A stretch of DNA of 64,000 nucleotides. It comes from Thalassobacterium maritimum (GTDB taxonomy: Bacteria > Verrucomicrobiota > Verrucomicrobiia > Opitutales > Coraliomargaritaceae). Below the pieces are notes generated by a model that made no database searches, was not told where the DNA came from, and saw only the letters and a list, made by a program, of their open reading frames with translations. Positions 28,433 to 40,653 of the stretch are shown piece by piece. The position numbers and the translations under genes are program-made. The first letter of the stretch is position 1; each line of letters begins with the position of its first letter. Location: assembly GCF_031127805.1 (NCBI RefSeq), contig NZ_JARXHW010000018.1, forward strand, positions 20,765-84,764. Reading direction: 5' to 3'.

Positions 28433-29398
28433 ATGAAGACTCTACGAATTCCACTAACTATACTATGCCTACTCGCATTAAGCGCGATCTCAGCACAAGC
28501 AGCTCGCTTGGCAAGCGCTAAGGTGCTAGAGCTCACAGGCACAGTCACCAAATACTCCCCCAACGGCCAAAATACGCCCTTGAAAGTTGGCGACATCCTG
28601 ACTGAAGGAGATTCTCTTAGCTCAACTGCAAAAAGCTCTGCTAAACTAGTATTTTCGAACGGATCCGAAGTCACAGTTAAACAAAACTCTAGCCTTAACA
28701 TATCAAAGATGGAGCAAGAGTCTTTTGGTGGCAACCAAAGCTATGAACAGCTCCAAGCAGACCCCAGCAAGTCCCAAACACTACTGGAACTCAACTACGG
28801 CGACATTGATGGACACGTAAAGAAGCTCAGCTACGGCTCCAACTTCAGAATTAAGACTCCACTGGGCACCGCAGCGATTCGCGGCACATACTTCTCTATC
28901 TCGCTGCGCTATGACTCACGTAGTGGAGACTTCACTTTGTCTGTCACAAACATCGACGGCACAGTGGACATCATTTCGACATTTAGCGGAGATATCCTAT
29001 TTGGCGACAGCGATGAAGCAGTGAAGGAATTTGAAGGCGAAGGCACTGAAGAAGGTGATGGCACGAACGAAAAAACTGATACGGTCCCACAAACCAAAAC
29101 GATCAAAATCCGCTTATCTAAGAACAACCCGAACCGCGAAGCTATCATAGCTGTCGTCAAAGCAATTGTTCCATCCGAAATCAGAGTCATAATCGATGAC
29201 GACACAGGAGCAGACGACGCACCTGCAGTAGAAGATGGCGAAGGCTCTGAAGGTGAAGAAGGCGGCGAAGGAGAAGAAGGTTCTGAAGGTGAAGAAGGCA
29301 GCGAAGAAGGCGGCAATCCAACTCCCACCATCCCAGCACCTGCTATTACCCCCGAGGACCCTAGCATCATCGTAGTTAGCCCAGAAACAGGCAACTAA
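28433..29398 (+). CDS. FecR-domain secreted protein with acidic repeat tail, 321 aa
   Basis: The ATG at 28433 begins a signal peptide (MKTLRIPLTILCLLALSAIS, cleaved after AQA); the longer frame upstream lacks any signal. Residues about 45-190 form a FecR-type beta domain (VGDILTEGDSLSSTAKSSAK, LVFSNGSEVTVKQNSSLNI, RIKTPLGTAAIRGTYFSI). The region 210-285 is mixed and charged, and the tail repeats EGSEGEEG-type units before a Pro-rich end. FecR proteins normally sense signals for ECF sigma factors or, when exported as here, act as surface beta proteins. No sigma factor is adjacent, so a structural or ligand-binding role is more likely. Preceded divergently by hisA. Confidence 0.85.
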   Translation: MKTLRIPLTILCLLALSAISAQAARLASAKVLELTGTVTKYSPNGQNTPLKVGDILTEGDSLSSTAKSSAKLVFSNGSEVTVKQNSSLNISKMEQESFGGNQSYEQLQADPSKSQTLLELNYGDIDGHVKKLSYGSNFRIKTPLGTAAIRGTYFSISLRYDSRSGDFTLSVTNIDGTVDIISTFSGDILFGDSDEAVKEFEGEGTEEGDGTNEKTDTVPQTKTIKIRLSKNNPNREAIIAVVKAIVPSEIRVIIDDDTGADDAPAVEDGEGSEGEEGGEGEEGSEGEEGSEEGGNPTPTIPAPAITPEDPSIIVVSPETGN

Positions 29399-29444
29399 GT
29401 TAGCTAGATAGATGGAAGGCCACACAGCCTTAATAAATTAAATC

Positions 29445-29474
29445 AAAGCCCCGGTTCGCCGGGGCTTTTTTATT
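29445..29474 (+). terminator. Terminator after the FecR-domain gene
   Basis: AAAGCCCCGG and CCGGGGCTTT pair around a TTCG tetraloop and are followed by T residues. The EamA gene starts 11 bases later, so its promoter must overlap this site or it relies on read-through. Confidence 0.93.
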
Positions 29475-29484
29475 AGTCCCATCC

Positions 29485-30351
29485 ATGATCTACCTTACAA
29501 TCGTCTCACTCATTTGGGCCTTTTCCTTCGGCCTAATCGGCAATGCCCTGCTAGGAGTCGACTCCATCTTCGTCGCCACCATACGCCTTAGCATCGCCGG
29601 TTTAGCGTTCCTCCCCTTCCTACGCTGGTCCAAGGTGCCCTCAGGCAGCCACTTAAAGTTGATTGGCTGCGGCGCGGTGCAGTTTGGCGTCATGTACGTG
29701 AGCTACATCAAAGCCTTCCAATATATTCCTTCACACTTAGTGGCACTATTCTCCATACTCACCCCGCTGTATGTGGTGACCATAAACGACCTCAGGCAAC
29801 GTCAGTTCCACCGCAAATACCTCTATGCTGCTCTGCTATCCATCGCGGGCGCGGCAGTGATCAAAGCGAAGTCTGGCTCTATCGGCTCGATCTGGATCGG
29901 CTTCGGATTGATGCAAATCGCAGGATTGGCTTTCGGCTTCGGCCAGGTCTATTACCGCGACTGGAAACGCGCCCATCCCACGACCAAAGACTCACAGGTG
30001 TTTGGCCTGCTTTACGTAGGCGGCATCGCCGTCGCCGTATTATCTTGCGCACTGTGGAGCGACTGGGAGCAGACACAGCTTAGCTCCAAACAATTACAAG
30101 TCCTGCTCTACCTAGGACTTGTCGCCTCCGGCCTGGGCTTCTTTCTCTGGAATAAGGGCGCCGCGCTCTGCCGTGCCGGCACACTGGCGGCCTTCAATAA
30201 CGCAGTCGTGCCCTTGGCGATGGCCAGCTCCTTATTCATCTTCGGGGAAATATCCCAAATAGAAAGCGGCGCACTCGCACGCCTCCTCGTTGGCAGCGCA
30301 TGCATCGTGACCGCCGTGCTGATCGCAGAGAAAACCCCGCAGCAATCCTAG
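29485..30351 (+). CDS. EamA/DMT superfamily transporter, 288 aa
   Basis: Ten predicted membrane helices in two similar halves, the layout of drug/metabolite transporters. Landmarks: MIYLTIVSLIWAFSFGLIGN at the start, the ATIRLSIAGLAFLPFL helix, YIKAFQYIPSHLVALFSILTPLYVV, and LYLGLVASGLGFFLWNKGAAL in the second EamA repeat. The phrase ending the second half (AAFNNAVVPLAMASSLFIFGE) resembles carboxylate/amino-acid transporter members. Substrate unknown. It starts directly after the FecR terminator. Confidence 0.88.
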   Translation: MIYLTIVSLIWAFSFGLIGNALLGVDSIFVATIRLSIAGLAFLPFLRWSKVPSGSHLKLIGCGAVQFGVMYVSYIKAFQYIPSHLVALFSILTPLYVVTINDLRQRQFHRKYLYAALLSIAGAAVIKAKSGSIGSIWIGFGLMQIAGLAFGFGQVYYRDWKRAHPTTKDSQVFGLLYVGGIAVAVLSCALWSDWEQTQLSSKQLQVLLYLGLVASGLGFFLWNKGAALCRAGTLAAFNNAVVPLAMASSLFIFGEISQIESGALARLLVGSACIVTAVLIAEKTPQQS

Positions 30352-30439
30352 GCAGCCCTTTACAAACATCGCAATGCAGCTATCATAATTTTGTAATACT
30401 TACACAACACTCATCACACAATAATACATAGAGACTACC

Positions 30440-30910
30440 ATGGCACTTGCAACTGGCACGACCGCACCCGATTTCACGCTTAAGACTAAAAACGACGAAG
30501 GCCTCGCCGATGTCACATTGAGCGACAATTTCGATAAAAAGAAGACCGTCCTACTCTTCTTCCCATTGGCATTCACCAGCGTCTGCATGAAAGAAATGTG
30601 CGACGTGAGTGACAGCATCACCGCTTATAACGACTTAAATGCAGCCGTTTATGGCATCTCCGTCGACAGTCCTTTTGCCCAAGAGCAAATGGCCAAGGTC
30701 GATGGCCTGAAATTCCCTCTACTCAGCGATTTCAACAAGGAGGTTTCAACGGCTTACGATGTATGCTACGCCGACCTGCTGGGCTTCAAGGGCGTCTCTA
30801 AACGCTCGGCCTTCGTCATCGACGAAAAGGGGGTCATCATCTACAGCGAATCTTCGGAAGATCCGCACGACTTGCCTAATTTTGATGCGATCAAAGCAGC
30901 ACTCGCATAA
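30440..30910 (+). CDS. Peroxiredoxin (AhpC/TSA family), 156 aa
   Basis: Thiol peroxidase that reduces hydrogen peroxide and organic peroxides. Motifs: the N-terminal APDFTL, then the active-site loop FFPLAFTSVC with the peroxidatic cysteine at about residue 49 and a second cysteine four residues on (MKEMC), and FPLLSDFNKEV and RSAFVIDEKGVI in the later fold. The P...T..C pattern is kept, with Ser/Val between Thr and Cys. The layout resembles AhpE/Bcp-type enzymes. A long perfect hairpin follows the gene. Confidence 0.9.
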   Translation: MALATGTTAPDFTLKTKNDEGLADVTLSDNFDKKKTVLLFFPLAFTSVCMKEMCDVSDSITAYNDLNAAVYGISVDSPFAQEQMAKVDGLKFPLLSDFNKEVSTAYDVCYADLLGFKGVSKRSAFVIDEKGVIIYSESSEDPHDLPNFDAIKAALA

Positions 30911-30952
30911 GCTTTGCTAGCGAGGGTAATTCACAACTTACCCACACTATCT

Positions 30953-30984
30953 GATCTGCAGCACGCCCAGTCGTGCTGCAGATC
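30953..30984 (+). terminator. Hairpin after the peroxiredoxin gene
   Basis: A perfect 13-bp stem (GATCTGCAGCACG / CGTGCTGCAGATC) with a six-base loop starts 43 bases past the peroxiredoxin stop. There is no strong T run (TTGCCCCC follows), so it is either a weak terminator or an RNA-stabilising structure. Confidence 0.6.
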
Positions 30985-31023
30985 TTGCCCCCACACTGCC
31001 CCAGTTACTCCCATTCCCATAGG

Positions 31024-31053
31024 ACTTCGGCAAACTCTACGGCTCGCCGAAGT
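31024..31053. repeat. Small inverted repeat upstream of acnA
   Basis: ACTTCGGC (31024-31031) and GCCGAAGT (31046-31053) form an 8-bp inverted repeat with a 14-base loop, ending 32 bases before the acnA start. It may be part of the acnA leader or an operator; no further evidence. Confidence 0.45.
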
Positions 31054-31085
31054 TATCCGCCCAGAATCGTAGTTCTTAATTCATT

Positions 31086-33926
<2,841 letters not shown>

Positions 33927-33931
33927 AGAGG

Positions 33932-34013
33932 GGGAGAACGTCGAACGTTCAACATCCAACGTCCAATTTTGAATAAGGGTACAATCATTCGATGTTGGAC
34001 GTTCGATGTTCCC
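33932..34013. repeat. Dispersed palindromic repeat, copy A, between acnA and acnB
   Basis: The left arm reads GAACGTCGAACGTTCAACAT and the right arm GATGTTGGACGTTCGATGTT before CCC, so the two arms are imperfect complements around a 25-30-base centre. A second copy of the same element is at 63392-63494. Between convergent genes it could fold and act as a two-way terminator. Similar GAACATCGAACGTCCAACAT strings occur widely in PVC-group genomes, as I recall. Confidence 0.85.
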
Positions 34014-34209
34014 AGCTCACTCGATTTAGGAGTCGCAGTATGGTCGCACTGGCTAACCCCACACAGACGCGACTGGCGTCGCATCGCTACACAATGAACC
34101 CCTACGTACAAAAAACGTAGCGAACTCGCGCCAGCGAGGTCTACGCGATCATTCCCCGCATACAGCGGAGCACGCCACAGGCGCGGCGCACTCCAACTTG
34201 CGAAATCCT
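34014..34209. other. Intergenic remnant between acnA and acnB
   Basis: No open frame worth reporting. It contains a short inverted repeat (CTACGT / ACGTAG around 34103-34121) followed by a segment (AACTCGCGCCAGCGAGGTCT, near 34123-34142) that looks like part of another palindromic repeat family. I see no gene here. Confidence 0.5.
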
Positions 34210-36978
34210 CTAACTGATCAGCGCCTCAGCGGGAGGTGCGAACTTGGTCAAATTGATGCCCGCGACCGCAGACTTGTATTCCTCAATATTTGGCGTGCGG
34301 CCAAGGATTGCGGAAAGCACGACGACGGGAGTAGAGGCCAATAAAGACTCACCTTTTTTACGATCGGAATCTTCCACCACGCGTCCTTGGAACAGACGAG
34401 TGGATGTAGCCATCACGGTATCGCCACGAGCCGCTTTTTCCTGATTGCCCATGCAGAGGTTACAGCCAGGACGCTCGAGATACATCATGTTTTCGTATTC
34501 AGTGCGTGCCGCGCCCTTCGGTGCGTCGTCGTCGAACTCGAAACCGGAGTATTTCTGCAACATTTCCCAATCACCTTCAGCCTTCAGCTCGTCGATGATG
34601 TTGTAAGTCGGCGCAGCCACCACGAGGGGCGCCTGGAACTTCACTTCACCTTGTTGCGCTTCGAGATTCTTGAGCATTTGAGAAACAATCTTCAAGTCGC
34701 CCTTGTGTACCATGCAGGAGCCGACGAATCCGAGATCAACGGACTTCTCTCCCTGATAGTAAGAGAGCTCGCGAATAATATCGTGGGTGTAGCGCTTCGA
34801 AATGTCCTCGTTGTTGACGTCGGGGTCCGCAATCATCGGCTCCACGATGGCGTCGAGGTCGACTACGAATTCGGCCGAATACTTGGCATTGGCATCGGGC
34901 ATCAGTGCGGGCTTGGCACCGGATCGAATGTCGGCAATGCGCTGATTGGCAATATCGATCAGGCCTTGCAGCACCTTCGAATCATTGTCCATGCCCTTCT
35001 CGATCATGATCTGGATGCGGCTCTTCGCGATTTCCAGTGATTCGATCAGTGTCTCGTCCTGGGAAATGCAAATGGAGGCCTTCGCCTTCATCTCTGCAGT
35101 CCAGTCCGTAAATGTGAAGGCTTGGTCGGCGGGCAGCGTGCCAATGTGCACTTCGATCACGCGACCTTGGAAGACGTTCTCCCCAAACTTCTTAAGCATT
35201 TGAATTTGCGTGGCGTGCACCACGTCGCGGAAGTCCATGTGCTCCTTGAGCTCGCCCTTGAAAGTCACTTTAACGGACTCAGGGATCGGCATGGTGGCTT
35301 CCCCCGTGGCCAAAGCCAGCGCCACGGTGCCCGAGTCGGCTCCGAAAGCGACGCCCTTGGACATGCGTGTGTGCGAGTCGCCGCCGATGATGATCGCCCA
35401 TTCATCCACAGTCAGGTCGTTCAAGACCTTGTGGATCACGTCGGTCATGGCATGGTATTCGCCCTTTGGATCACGTGCAGTGATCAACCCGAACTTATTC
35501 ATGAACTCCATCAAGCGCGGGATATTGGCCTGTGCCTTCTTATCCCACACCGATGCCGTGTGACAGCCGGATTGGTAACCGGCATCCACGGTCGGAGAGA
35601 TGACTGTGGCCGCCATTGATTCCAACTCCTGCGAAGTCATCAGCCCGGTCGTATCTTGCGAGCCGACGATATTGGCGCGCACCCGAACGTCCGAGCCCGC
35701 GTGCAAGACAGCACCTTCAGACACACCGACGGCATTCTTATTAAAAATCTTCTCCACTGCAGTCAGGCCCTGGCCTGCATGCGAAATTTCCTTGGAAGGC
35801 GCGAAGGCCGACTCCAACTCAACGCCCAGAGTTTGAGCCGCGAAGCTCTGTAGCTTTTTACCGAAAACGACCGCGTAAGAACCGCCCGCCTTCATAAACT
35901 CCAGCTTCTGTGGTGTGAACGAGGCGGTCAGGTCGACCAACTCTTGCTCACCATTGTAGAGCTTCTTTTCCTTGGTGTTGATTGTCAGCACTGTGCCAGT
36001 TGCGACAGAGTAAACTTCCTCCAGCACGGGATCACCGCTCTCGTTCAAGACTGGCTTGCCCTCGGCATCCAATTTCTTGCGCCAGTTCTTCAGGTCGACT
36101 CCGATGCCTCCGGTCACATCCACGGTGGTCAGGAAAATCGGCGAAATCCCATTCGTGCCCGCAACAATCGGAGCAATATTCACAAAGGGAATGTAAGGGC
36201 TAGCGGGTTTACCGGTCCACAAAGCTACATTATTGACCCCCGACATGCGCGAGGAGCCCACGCCCATTGTGCCCTTTTCAGCAATCAACATCACACGCTT
36301 ATCAGGATGCTGCGCCTGTAGACCTTGGATTTCAATCTGCGCCTCTTCGGAAATCATGCACTTACCATGCAGCTCACGATCCGAGCGCGAGTGCGCCTGA
36401 TTGCCCGGGGACAACAAGTCAGTTGAAATATCGCCTTCGCCAGCGATGTAAGTGACCACTTTAATTTCTTCGTCCACTGGGGGCAACTTAGTAAAGAACT
36501 CCGCCTTGGCATAGCTCTCCAATAGCTCCTTAGCGATGGCATTGCCTGCCTGATAAGCAGCCACCAAGCGATCCGTGTCCGCCTCGTAGAGAAAGACCTG
36601 AGTCTTCAAGACCGCAGCAGCCTGTGCGGCGACCGCGGCATCCTCACCCAGCGCGAGATCTAAGAGCACCTTGATCGAAGGGCCCCCCTTCATGTGGGAT
36701 AAGAGCTCCAAGGCATACTCGGGAGTAATTTCCTCCACCACAGACTCCCCCAGAATGATCTCTTTCAAGAATTGCGCCTTCACCGTGGCCGCACTGGTGG
36801 TGCCCGGTAATACGTTATAAATGAAAAAGTGCAAGGAGTCCTTGCGATACTCGTTATCGAGATCCTTAATCTGCTCAATGATCACAGCGAGCAATTCGCC
36901 ATTATCAATTGGTTTCGGGCTCAACCCTTCACCTTTACGTTCTTCGATCTCTTTAGTATATTCTAGGTAAGTATTCAT
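34210..36978 (-). CDS. acnB: Aconitate hydratase B / 2-methylisocitrate dehydratase, 922 aa
   Basis: The main vegetative bacterial aconitase of the TCA cycle, also able to dehydrate 2-methylisocitrate. The ATG at 36976-36978 (MNTYLEYTKEIEERKGEGLSPKP) aligns with the known AcnB start; the frame extends 15 codons upstream without a family match. The N-terminal HEAT-like domain is followed by the swivel domain with GVGSSRMSGVNNVALW, then the catalytic part: VGSQDTTGLMTSQELESMAA, GGDSHTRMSKG, VGSCMVHKGDL and the cluster-binding GCNLCMGNQEKAA. The [4Fe-4S] Cys residues are present. Length is near that of E. coli AcnB (865). Convergent with acnA. Confidence 0.96.
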   Translation of the reverse strand: MNTYLEYTKEIEERKGEGLSPKPIDNGELLAVIIEQIKDLDNEYRKDSLHFFIYNVLPGTTSAATVKAQFLKEIILGESVVEEITPEYALELLSHMKGGPSIKVLLDLALGEDAAVAAQAAAVLKTQVFLYEADTDRLVAAYQAGNAIAKELLESYAKAEFFTKLPPVDEEIKVVTYIAGEGDISTDLLSPGNQAHSRSDRELHGKCMISEEAQIEIQGLQAQHPDKRVMLIAEKGTMGVGSSRMSGVNNVALWTGKPASPYIPFVNIAPIVAGTNGISPIFLTTVDVTGGIGVDLKNWRKKLDAEGKPVLNESGDPVLEEVYSVATGTVLTINTKEKKLYNGEQELVDLTASFTPQKLEFMKAGGSYAVVFGKKLQSFAAQTLGVELESAFAPSKEISHAGQGLTAVEKIFNKNAVGVSEGAVLHAGSDVRVRANIVGSQDTTGLMTSQELESMAATVISPTVDAGYQSGCHTASVWDKKAQANIPRLMEFMNKFGLITARDPKGEYHAMTDVIHKVLNDLTVDEWAIIIGGDSHTRMSKGVAFGADSGTVALALATGEATMPIPESVKVTFKGELKEHMDFRDVVHATQIQMLKKFGENVFQGRVIEVHIGTLPADQAFTFTDWTAEMKAKASICISQDETLIESLEIAKSRIQIMIEKGMDNDSKVLQGLIDIANQRIADIRSGAKPALMPDANAKYSAEFVVDLDAIVEPMIADPDVNNEDISKRYTHDIIRELSYYQGEKSVDLGFVGSCMVHKGDLKIVSQMLKNLEAQQGEVKFQAPLVVAAPTYNIIDELKAEGDWEMLQKYSGFEFDDDAPKGAARTEYENMMYLERPGCNLCMGNQEKAARGDTVMATSTRLFQGRVVEDSDRKKGESLLASTPVVVLSAILGRTPNIEEYKSAVAGINLTKFAPPAEALIS

Positions 36979-37158
36979 ATCTTCAGCTATCACACAAAGT
37001 CTGCCCTCGCTTAGGGATTTCAAGAAGATTTTATGAATTATTGCCGACCCTCGATTGATTGTTGATTATTAAGTTCACAGTGCTAGCCTACTCGACCAGC
37101 TTTCTGACTCGGTTTTATATCTTACAACTTTTCACCTTTCACCCGACCCACGCTCTGC

Positions 37159-37662
37159 ATGAGTGATTCACCACAGCCCACATTTCTCGTTAGCGCTTAC
37201 TCCGACCCTGTCGTAGTTAAAATTAACGGCAAAGCGAATTACTTAAACTGTAATTCATTCCGTGAGTTTATCGAAACGATCCTCGCGAGTGGAAGTCGCC
37301 GAATTTTTATCGATTTTGAAGCATGCAAAGGTATGGACAGTACCTTTCTCGGCATTCTAGCTGGCACAGCAATCGAGCTACGTAAGCTCTCACCAGCGGG
37401 TGAATTGGTCGTCGGCAAACTTGGGGAGCGCAACTACGAGCTAATTTGCAATTTAGGCCTACAAAATTTGCTAACAGTCTCAGAGGATGAAACCGAAGCG
37501 GCCGAAAGTTTTGCCGCACTACAAAATCAAGAAGTCTCCGATGCCAAAAACATCCTGAAAGCCCACGAGAACCTAACAGAAGCGGATCAAGAAAACGTAG
37601 CCAAATTTCAAGACGTCATCGCGTTTCTACGCAATCAAGTCGAGAAACAGGACAAAGAGTAG
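37159..37662 (+). CDS. STAS-domain protein (anti-anti-sigma-factor-like), 167 aa
   Basis: Residues about 10-110 form a STAS domain (VVVKINGKANYLNCNSFREF, IFIDFEACKGMDSTFLGIL). The Ser in MDST is at the position that is phosphorylated in SpoIIAA/RsbV-type proteins. A helical, charged C-terminal extension of about 55 residues follows. It is 23 bases upstream of a GAF-SpoIIE phosphatase gene on the same strand, an arrangement typical of partner-switching pathways in which the phosphatase activates the STAS protein. No anti-sigma kinase is in the window. Confidence 0.85.
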   Translation: MSDSPQPTFLVSAYSDPVVVKINGKANYLNCNSFREFIETILASGSRRIFIDFEACKGMDSTFLGILAGTAIELRKLSPAGELVVGKLGERNYELICNLGLQNLLTVSEDETEAAESFAALQNQEVSDAKNILKAHENLTEADQENVAKFQDVIAFLRNQVEKQDKE

Positions 37663-37685
37663 ACACAGCCCCTCGAGCCCCAGCC

Positions 37686-39122
37686 ATGCTGCCTTTCATA
37701 CTTGGACTAATCGCTGGAGCCTTCGCACTGTGGCTCCCCTACAACGCAAAACGCCGACAGATCAAAATTCTCGACGAAGATAAGCAGCTCCTACATCAGG
37801 AGAAACAAATCGTCGTCGAATTCATGCACAACATGGTCGAGGCGGTCGCCGAAGGCAGCAACCGCGAGACAATGTTTCAGCGCATCATCCATGCCGCCAT
37901 CCTAAGCACCGGCGCGATGAGCGCCTGCATTTTCGAAAAACGCCCCAACAACACCCTGAAGGGCATCGCCGTCGAAGGCCTCTTTCCACCACAGCGCAAA
38001 CTTCCAAAGTCGGTAACCAGTAAACTCACCACGCGCGCCCAATTCCTCGAGAGCATCCTCAAGTCTGAAACCTACCAAATGGGCGAAGGCCTGATCGGCC
38101 AGGTCGCTAAATCGCGCCGCGCACAGCTCATCGTCGATGCAGAAAACGACCCGCGCATCGTACAACACGAAGACCCCGCACTGAAAATTCGCTCCTTCAT
38201 TGCCGCTCCCGTGCTCTTTCAAGGAGAACTGATCGCTGTGCTCGCCGTAGCCAATCCCTCCGACGGGCTCGCGTTTACCGAAACTGACTTCTCCCTAGTC
38301 CAATCACTCGCCGAACAAGTGGGCCTCGCCGTGCACAACAGCGACGCCATGCAACTACAGATCGATAAAAATAAACTCGATACCGACATCGAGCTCGCCA
38401 GTAACATCCAAGGCCTGCTGCTCCCGAAGAAATTTCCGCCTGCCGACCACATCGCGTTCGCCTCACACTACACGCCTGCTCAAAAAGTCGGCGGCGACCT
38501 CTACGATGTCTTTGCATTGGATGAAAAAACAATCGCGTTCGCTATCGCCGACGTTTCCGGCAAAGGCATATCCGCCTCGATTTTAATGGCGATTTGCCAA
38601 ACGCACCTACGCCACTTCGCACAACTACACCGCTCACCCTCAAAAGTGCTCAGCGCCATCAATGCTGCCATGGAACATACGATGCAACGAGACATGTTCA
38701 TCACCATGGTCTACGCTGTAATAGACTTAGAAACTGAAAAACTCACCTTGGCGCGAGCAGGCCACGAGTTGCCGCTTTTCTACGACCAACATACAAATGG
38801 CGGCCTCGACGTCGGCCCAATTCAATCCCCGGGCATGGCGGTCGGCATGGTGCCTCCCGCCATATTTGAAAGTATCATTCAAGATACCTCCATCCACTTC
38901 GGAAGTAAAGATGCCCTACTACTCTACACCGACGGCATTACCGAAATCGCCAATAACAATGGCGACGAATACGGCAGCCAGCGCCTCACTGAACTACTGA
39001 GAACACATGGCGACAAAGGAGCTCAAGAACTTGTGGAGCAGACATTGGAGAGCGTACACCGCTTCTCCCAGGGCACCGGCCAACTGGATGACTTAACACT
39101 GATCGCGGTCAAACACGCATAA
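37686..39122 (+). CDS. PP2C-family phosphatase with GAF domain (RsbU/SpoIIE-like), 478 aa
   Basis: N-terminal membrane helix (residues 1-20, MLPFILGLIAGAFALWLPYN), a short coiled coil, a GAF sensor domain (about 60-215; GEGLIGQVAKSRRAQLIVDA, SFIAAPVLFQGELIAVLAVA), then a SpoIIE/PP2C catalytic domain (about 235-478). Metal-binding Asp residues are in VGGDLYDVF, IADVSGKGISA, LLYTDGITEIAN and GQLDDLTLIAVK. Predicted to dephosphorylate the STAS protein encoded just upstream in response to a signal sensed by GAF. The 3' end converges on the phospholipase D-like gene with 4 bases between. Confidence 0.92.
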   Translation: MLPFILGLIAGAFALWLPYNAKRRQIKILDEDKQLLHQEKQIVVEFMHNMVEAVAEGSNRETMFQRIIHAAILSTGAMSACIFEKRPNNTLKGIAVEGLFPPQRKLPKSVTSKLTTRAQFLESILKSETYQMGEGLIGQVAKSRRAQLIVDAENDPRIVQHEDPALKIRSFIAAPVLFQGELIAVLAVANPSDGLAFTETDFSLVQSLAEQVGLAVHNSDAMQLQIDKNKLDTDIELASNIQGLLLPKKFPPADHIAFASHYTPAQKVGGDLYDVFALDEKTIAFAIADVSGKGISASILMAICQTHLRHFAQLHRSPSKVLSAINAAMEHTMQRDMFITMVYAVIDLETEKLTLARAGHELPLFYDQHTNGGLDVGPIQSPGMAVGMVPPAIFESIIQDTSIHFGSKDALLLYTDGITEIANNNGDEYGSQRLTELLRTHGDKGAQELVEQTLESVHRFSQGTGQLDDLTLIAVKHA

Positions 39123-39126
39123 AAAC

Positions 39127-40653
39127 TCAGAAGGTCGAAGCTCCGCTCCACTCTTGAAAGCGGTAAAGCCATGTCTTCCAACGCAAGGACCATCCCTCTT
39201 CAGCCCAGTCCTCGTAAGGCAGACTTTCCTCATAGCCATCCGCATTGGTCCACAAAGCCTCAAAATACGCATCAAAGGCGGCTCCCATCTCCATCGCATC
39301 TTGAAACAGTAAATTCGCCTCTAGGTTTAGATTTTCCAAATTGCGACGCGTCCAATTTGCCGAGCCCAGACACAACACATCCTGCTGATCCCCAACAACA
39401 CGTAATACCTTGGCATGATACTGCTCTCCATGGGTGGCTGCCCAACGCACCTCAATCGCTCCCTCACCAGACAAAGCCATCAGCTCCGCGGCAACTTCAC
39501 GATTGGGAATACCGTTTTTTTCGCGTCCAAAAGCATCGCGATTCGCATCTAGTAATAAGCGAACCTGAGCTCCGCGCTGAATCGCTTGCGTGAAAGCTTT
39601 CACAATACTTCGATCCGAAAAATAAAATACAGCAGCGTCGACACGAGTGTCCGCATTCGCCGCATTCAACTGAGCGAGTAGCTCTGCTTGAATGGCCCCC
39701 TCACTCCGCCAAGCCACCCGTGGCGCACCTTCACGCGCTCGAGGCAGTGAATCTACCCGAGGAATACTTTGCCGAATTTTCTCAATGCTACGAGCCACGA
39801 ATTGACTGCCCTCACCTTGGACTTGCTGCGGATCCATCGCGGACCACTCTGCCACCGCCAACTCTGAATGCGCTGCATAAATCGCCACGGCGCCCTCAAC
39901 TACAGCCCCCAGATTTGAGTGATTTGCGCTCCCATCAGCTGGGTTCAAACTGCCAATCACTACCCGCGGCGCAGAGCCCTCTCGCCCTGTCACCAGAACT
40001 TTACGATGATTCGCCTTAAAATACAACATGCGCCCCAACTGAGCAAGTGTCAGCTTCTCGCCCGCTCCATCAAATGGATTAGGGACCACTCGCAGCCCAC
40101 CTAGTTTTCCCGTAGGCAAATACTGGCTCCAAAACCATGCTTGAGGGGCATACACACGATTAGAATCCGGCATCTGACTCAAATCTGTGAACACCACTGG
40201 AATGCCCGCTCCCGCCAAACGAGCGTAATAGTCCGCCCCAAGCTCCCCGTAAATGCGATTGATCGGGTCCGTAATGACAAGTATCGGCAAATCCGGACTT
40301 TGGATTCGCTTGCGTAGTAAGGCCTCCGCTAACTCCTCGGCCAGCGGACGAAGTTCTCCAGAGGGCTCCACTGCACCACGCCAAGGATTCCAGAGGAAAA
40401 AATCAGCGATCACAAAGGTCTCAGCAGACTCTATCTCCTGCAAGATTGTGTCAAAAATTTGATGTGAGCGCACGACCTGCTCTCGTTCTCGATCCCAAAC
40501 AGTGCGATCAATCAATAATCGCGCCTCAGAATACTCAAAATCCGGACTACGCAAGCTCGTCCCCGCTGGCAACTCCTGCTGCTGAAAAAGCAGATAAGGC
40601 AACGCCGCCACCCCTAGCAGGGCCCCAAGAAATATCCATTTGATCGTTCGCAT
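39127..40653 (-). CDS. Phospholipase D-like domain protein, 508 aa
   Basis: The ATG at 40651-40653 starts a signal anchor (MRTIKWIFLGALLGVAALPY). Two PLD half-sites are visible: ANHRKVLV followed by VIGSLNPADGSANHSN, and EQYHAKVL followed by LGSANWTRRNLENLNLEAN. They give two HxK(x4)D/N-type catalytic motifs, the second HAK with a degenerate downstream Asp. This is the layout of cardiolipin-synthase-like enzymes and secreted PLDs, so it could transfer or hydrolyse phosphatidyl groups at the envelope. No membrane helices beyond the first, so not a classical ClsA. Substrate not determinable. Confidence 0.85.
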   Translation of the reverse strand: MRTIKWIFLGALLGVAALPYLLFQQQELPAGTSLRSPDFEYSEARLLIDRTVWDREREQVVRSHQIFDTILQEIESAETFVIADFFLWNPWRGAVEPSGELRPLAEELAEALLRKRIQSPDLPILVITDPINRIYGELGADYYARLAGAGIPVVFTDLSQMPDSNRVYAPQAWFWSQYLPTGKLGGLRVVPNPFDGAGEKLTLAQLGRMLYFKANHRKVLVTGREGSAPRVVIGSLNPADGSANHSNLGAVVEGAVAIYAAHSELAVAEWSAMDPQQVQGEGSQFVARSIEKIRQSIPRVDSLPRAREGAPRVAWRSEGAIQAELLAQLNAANADTRVDAAVFYFSDRSIVKAFTQAIQRGAQVRLLLDANRDAFGREKNGIPNREVAAELMALSGEGAIEVRWAATHGEQYHAKVLRVVGDQQDVLCLGSANWTRRNLENLNLEANLLFQDAMEMGAAFDAYFEALWTNADGYEESLPYEDWAEEGWSLRWKTWLYRFQEWSGASTF

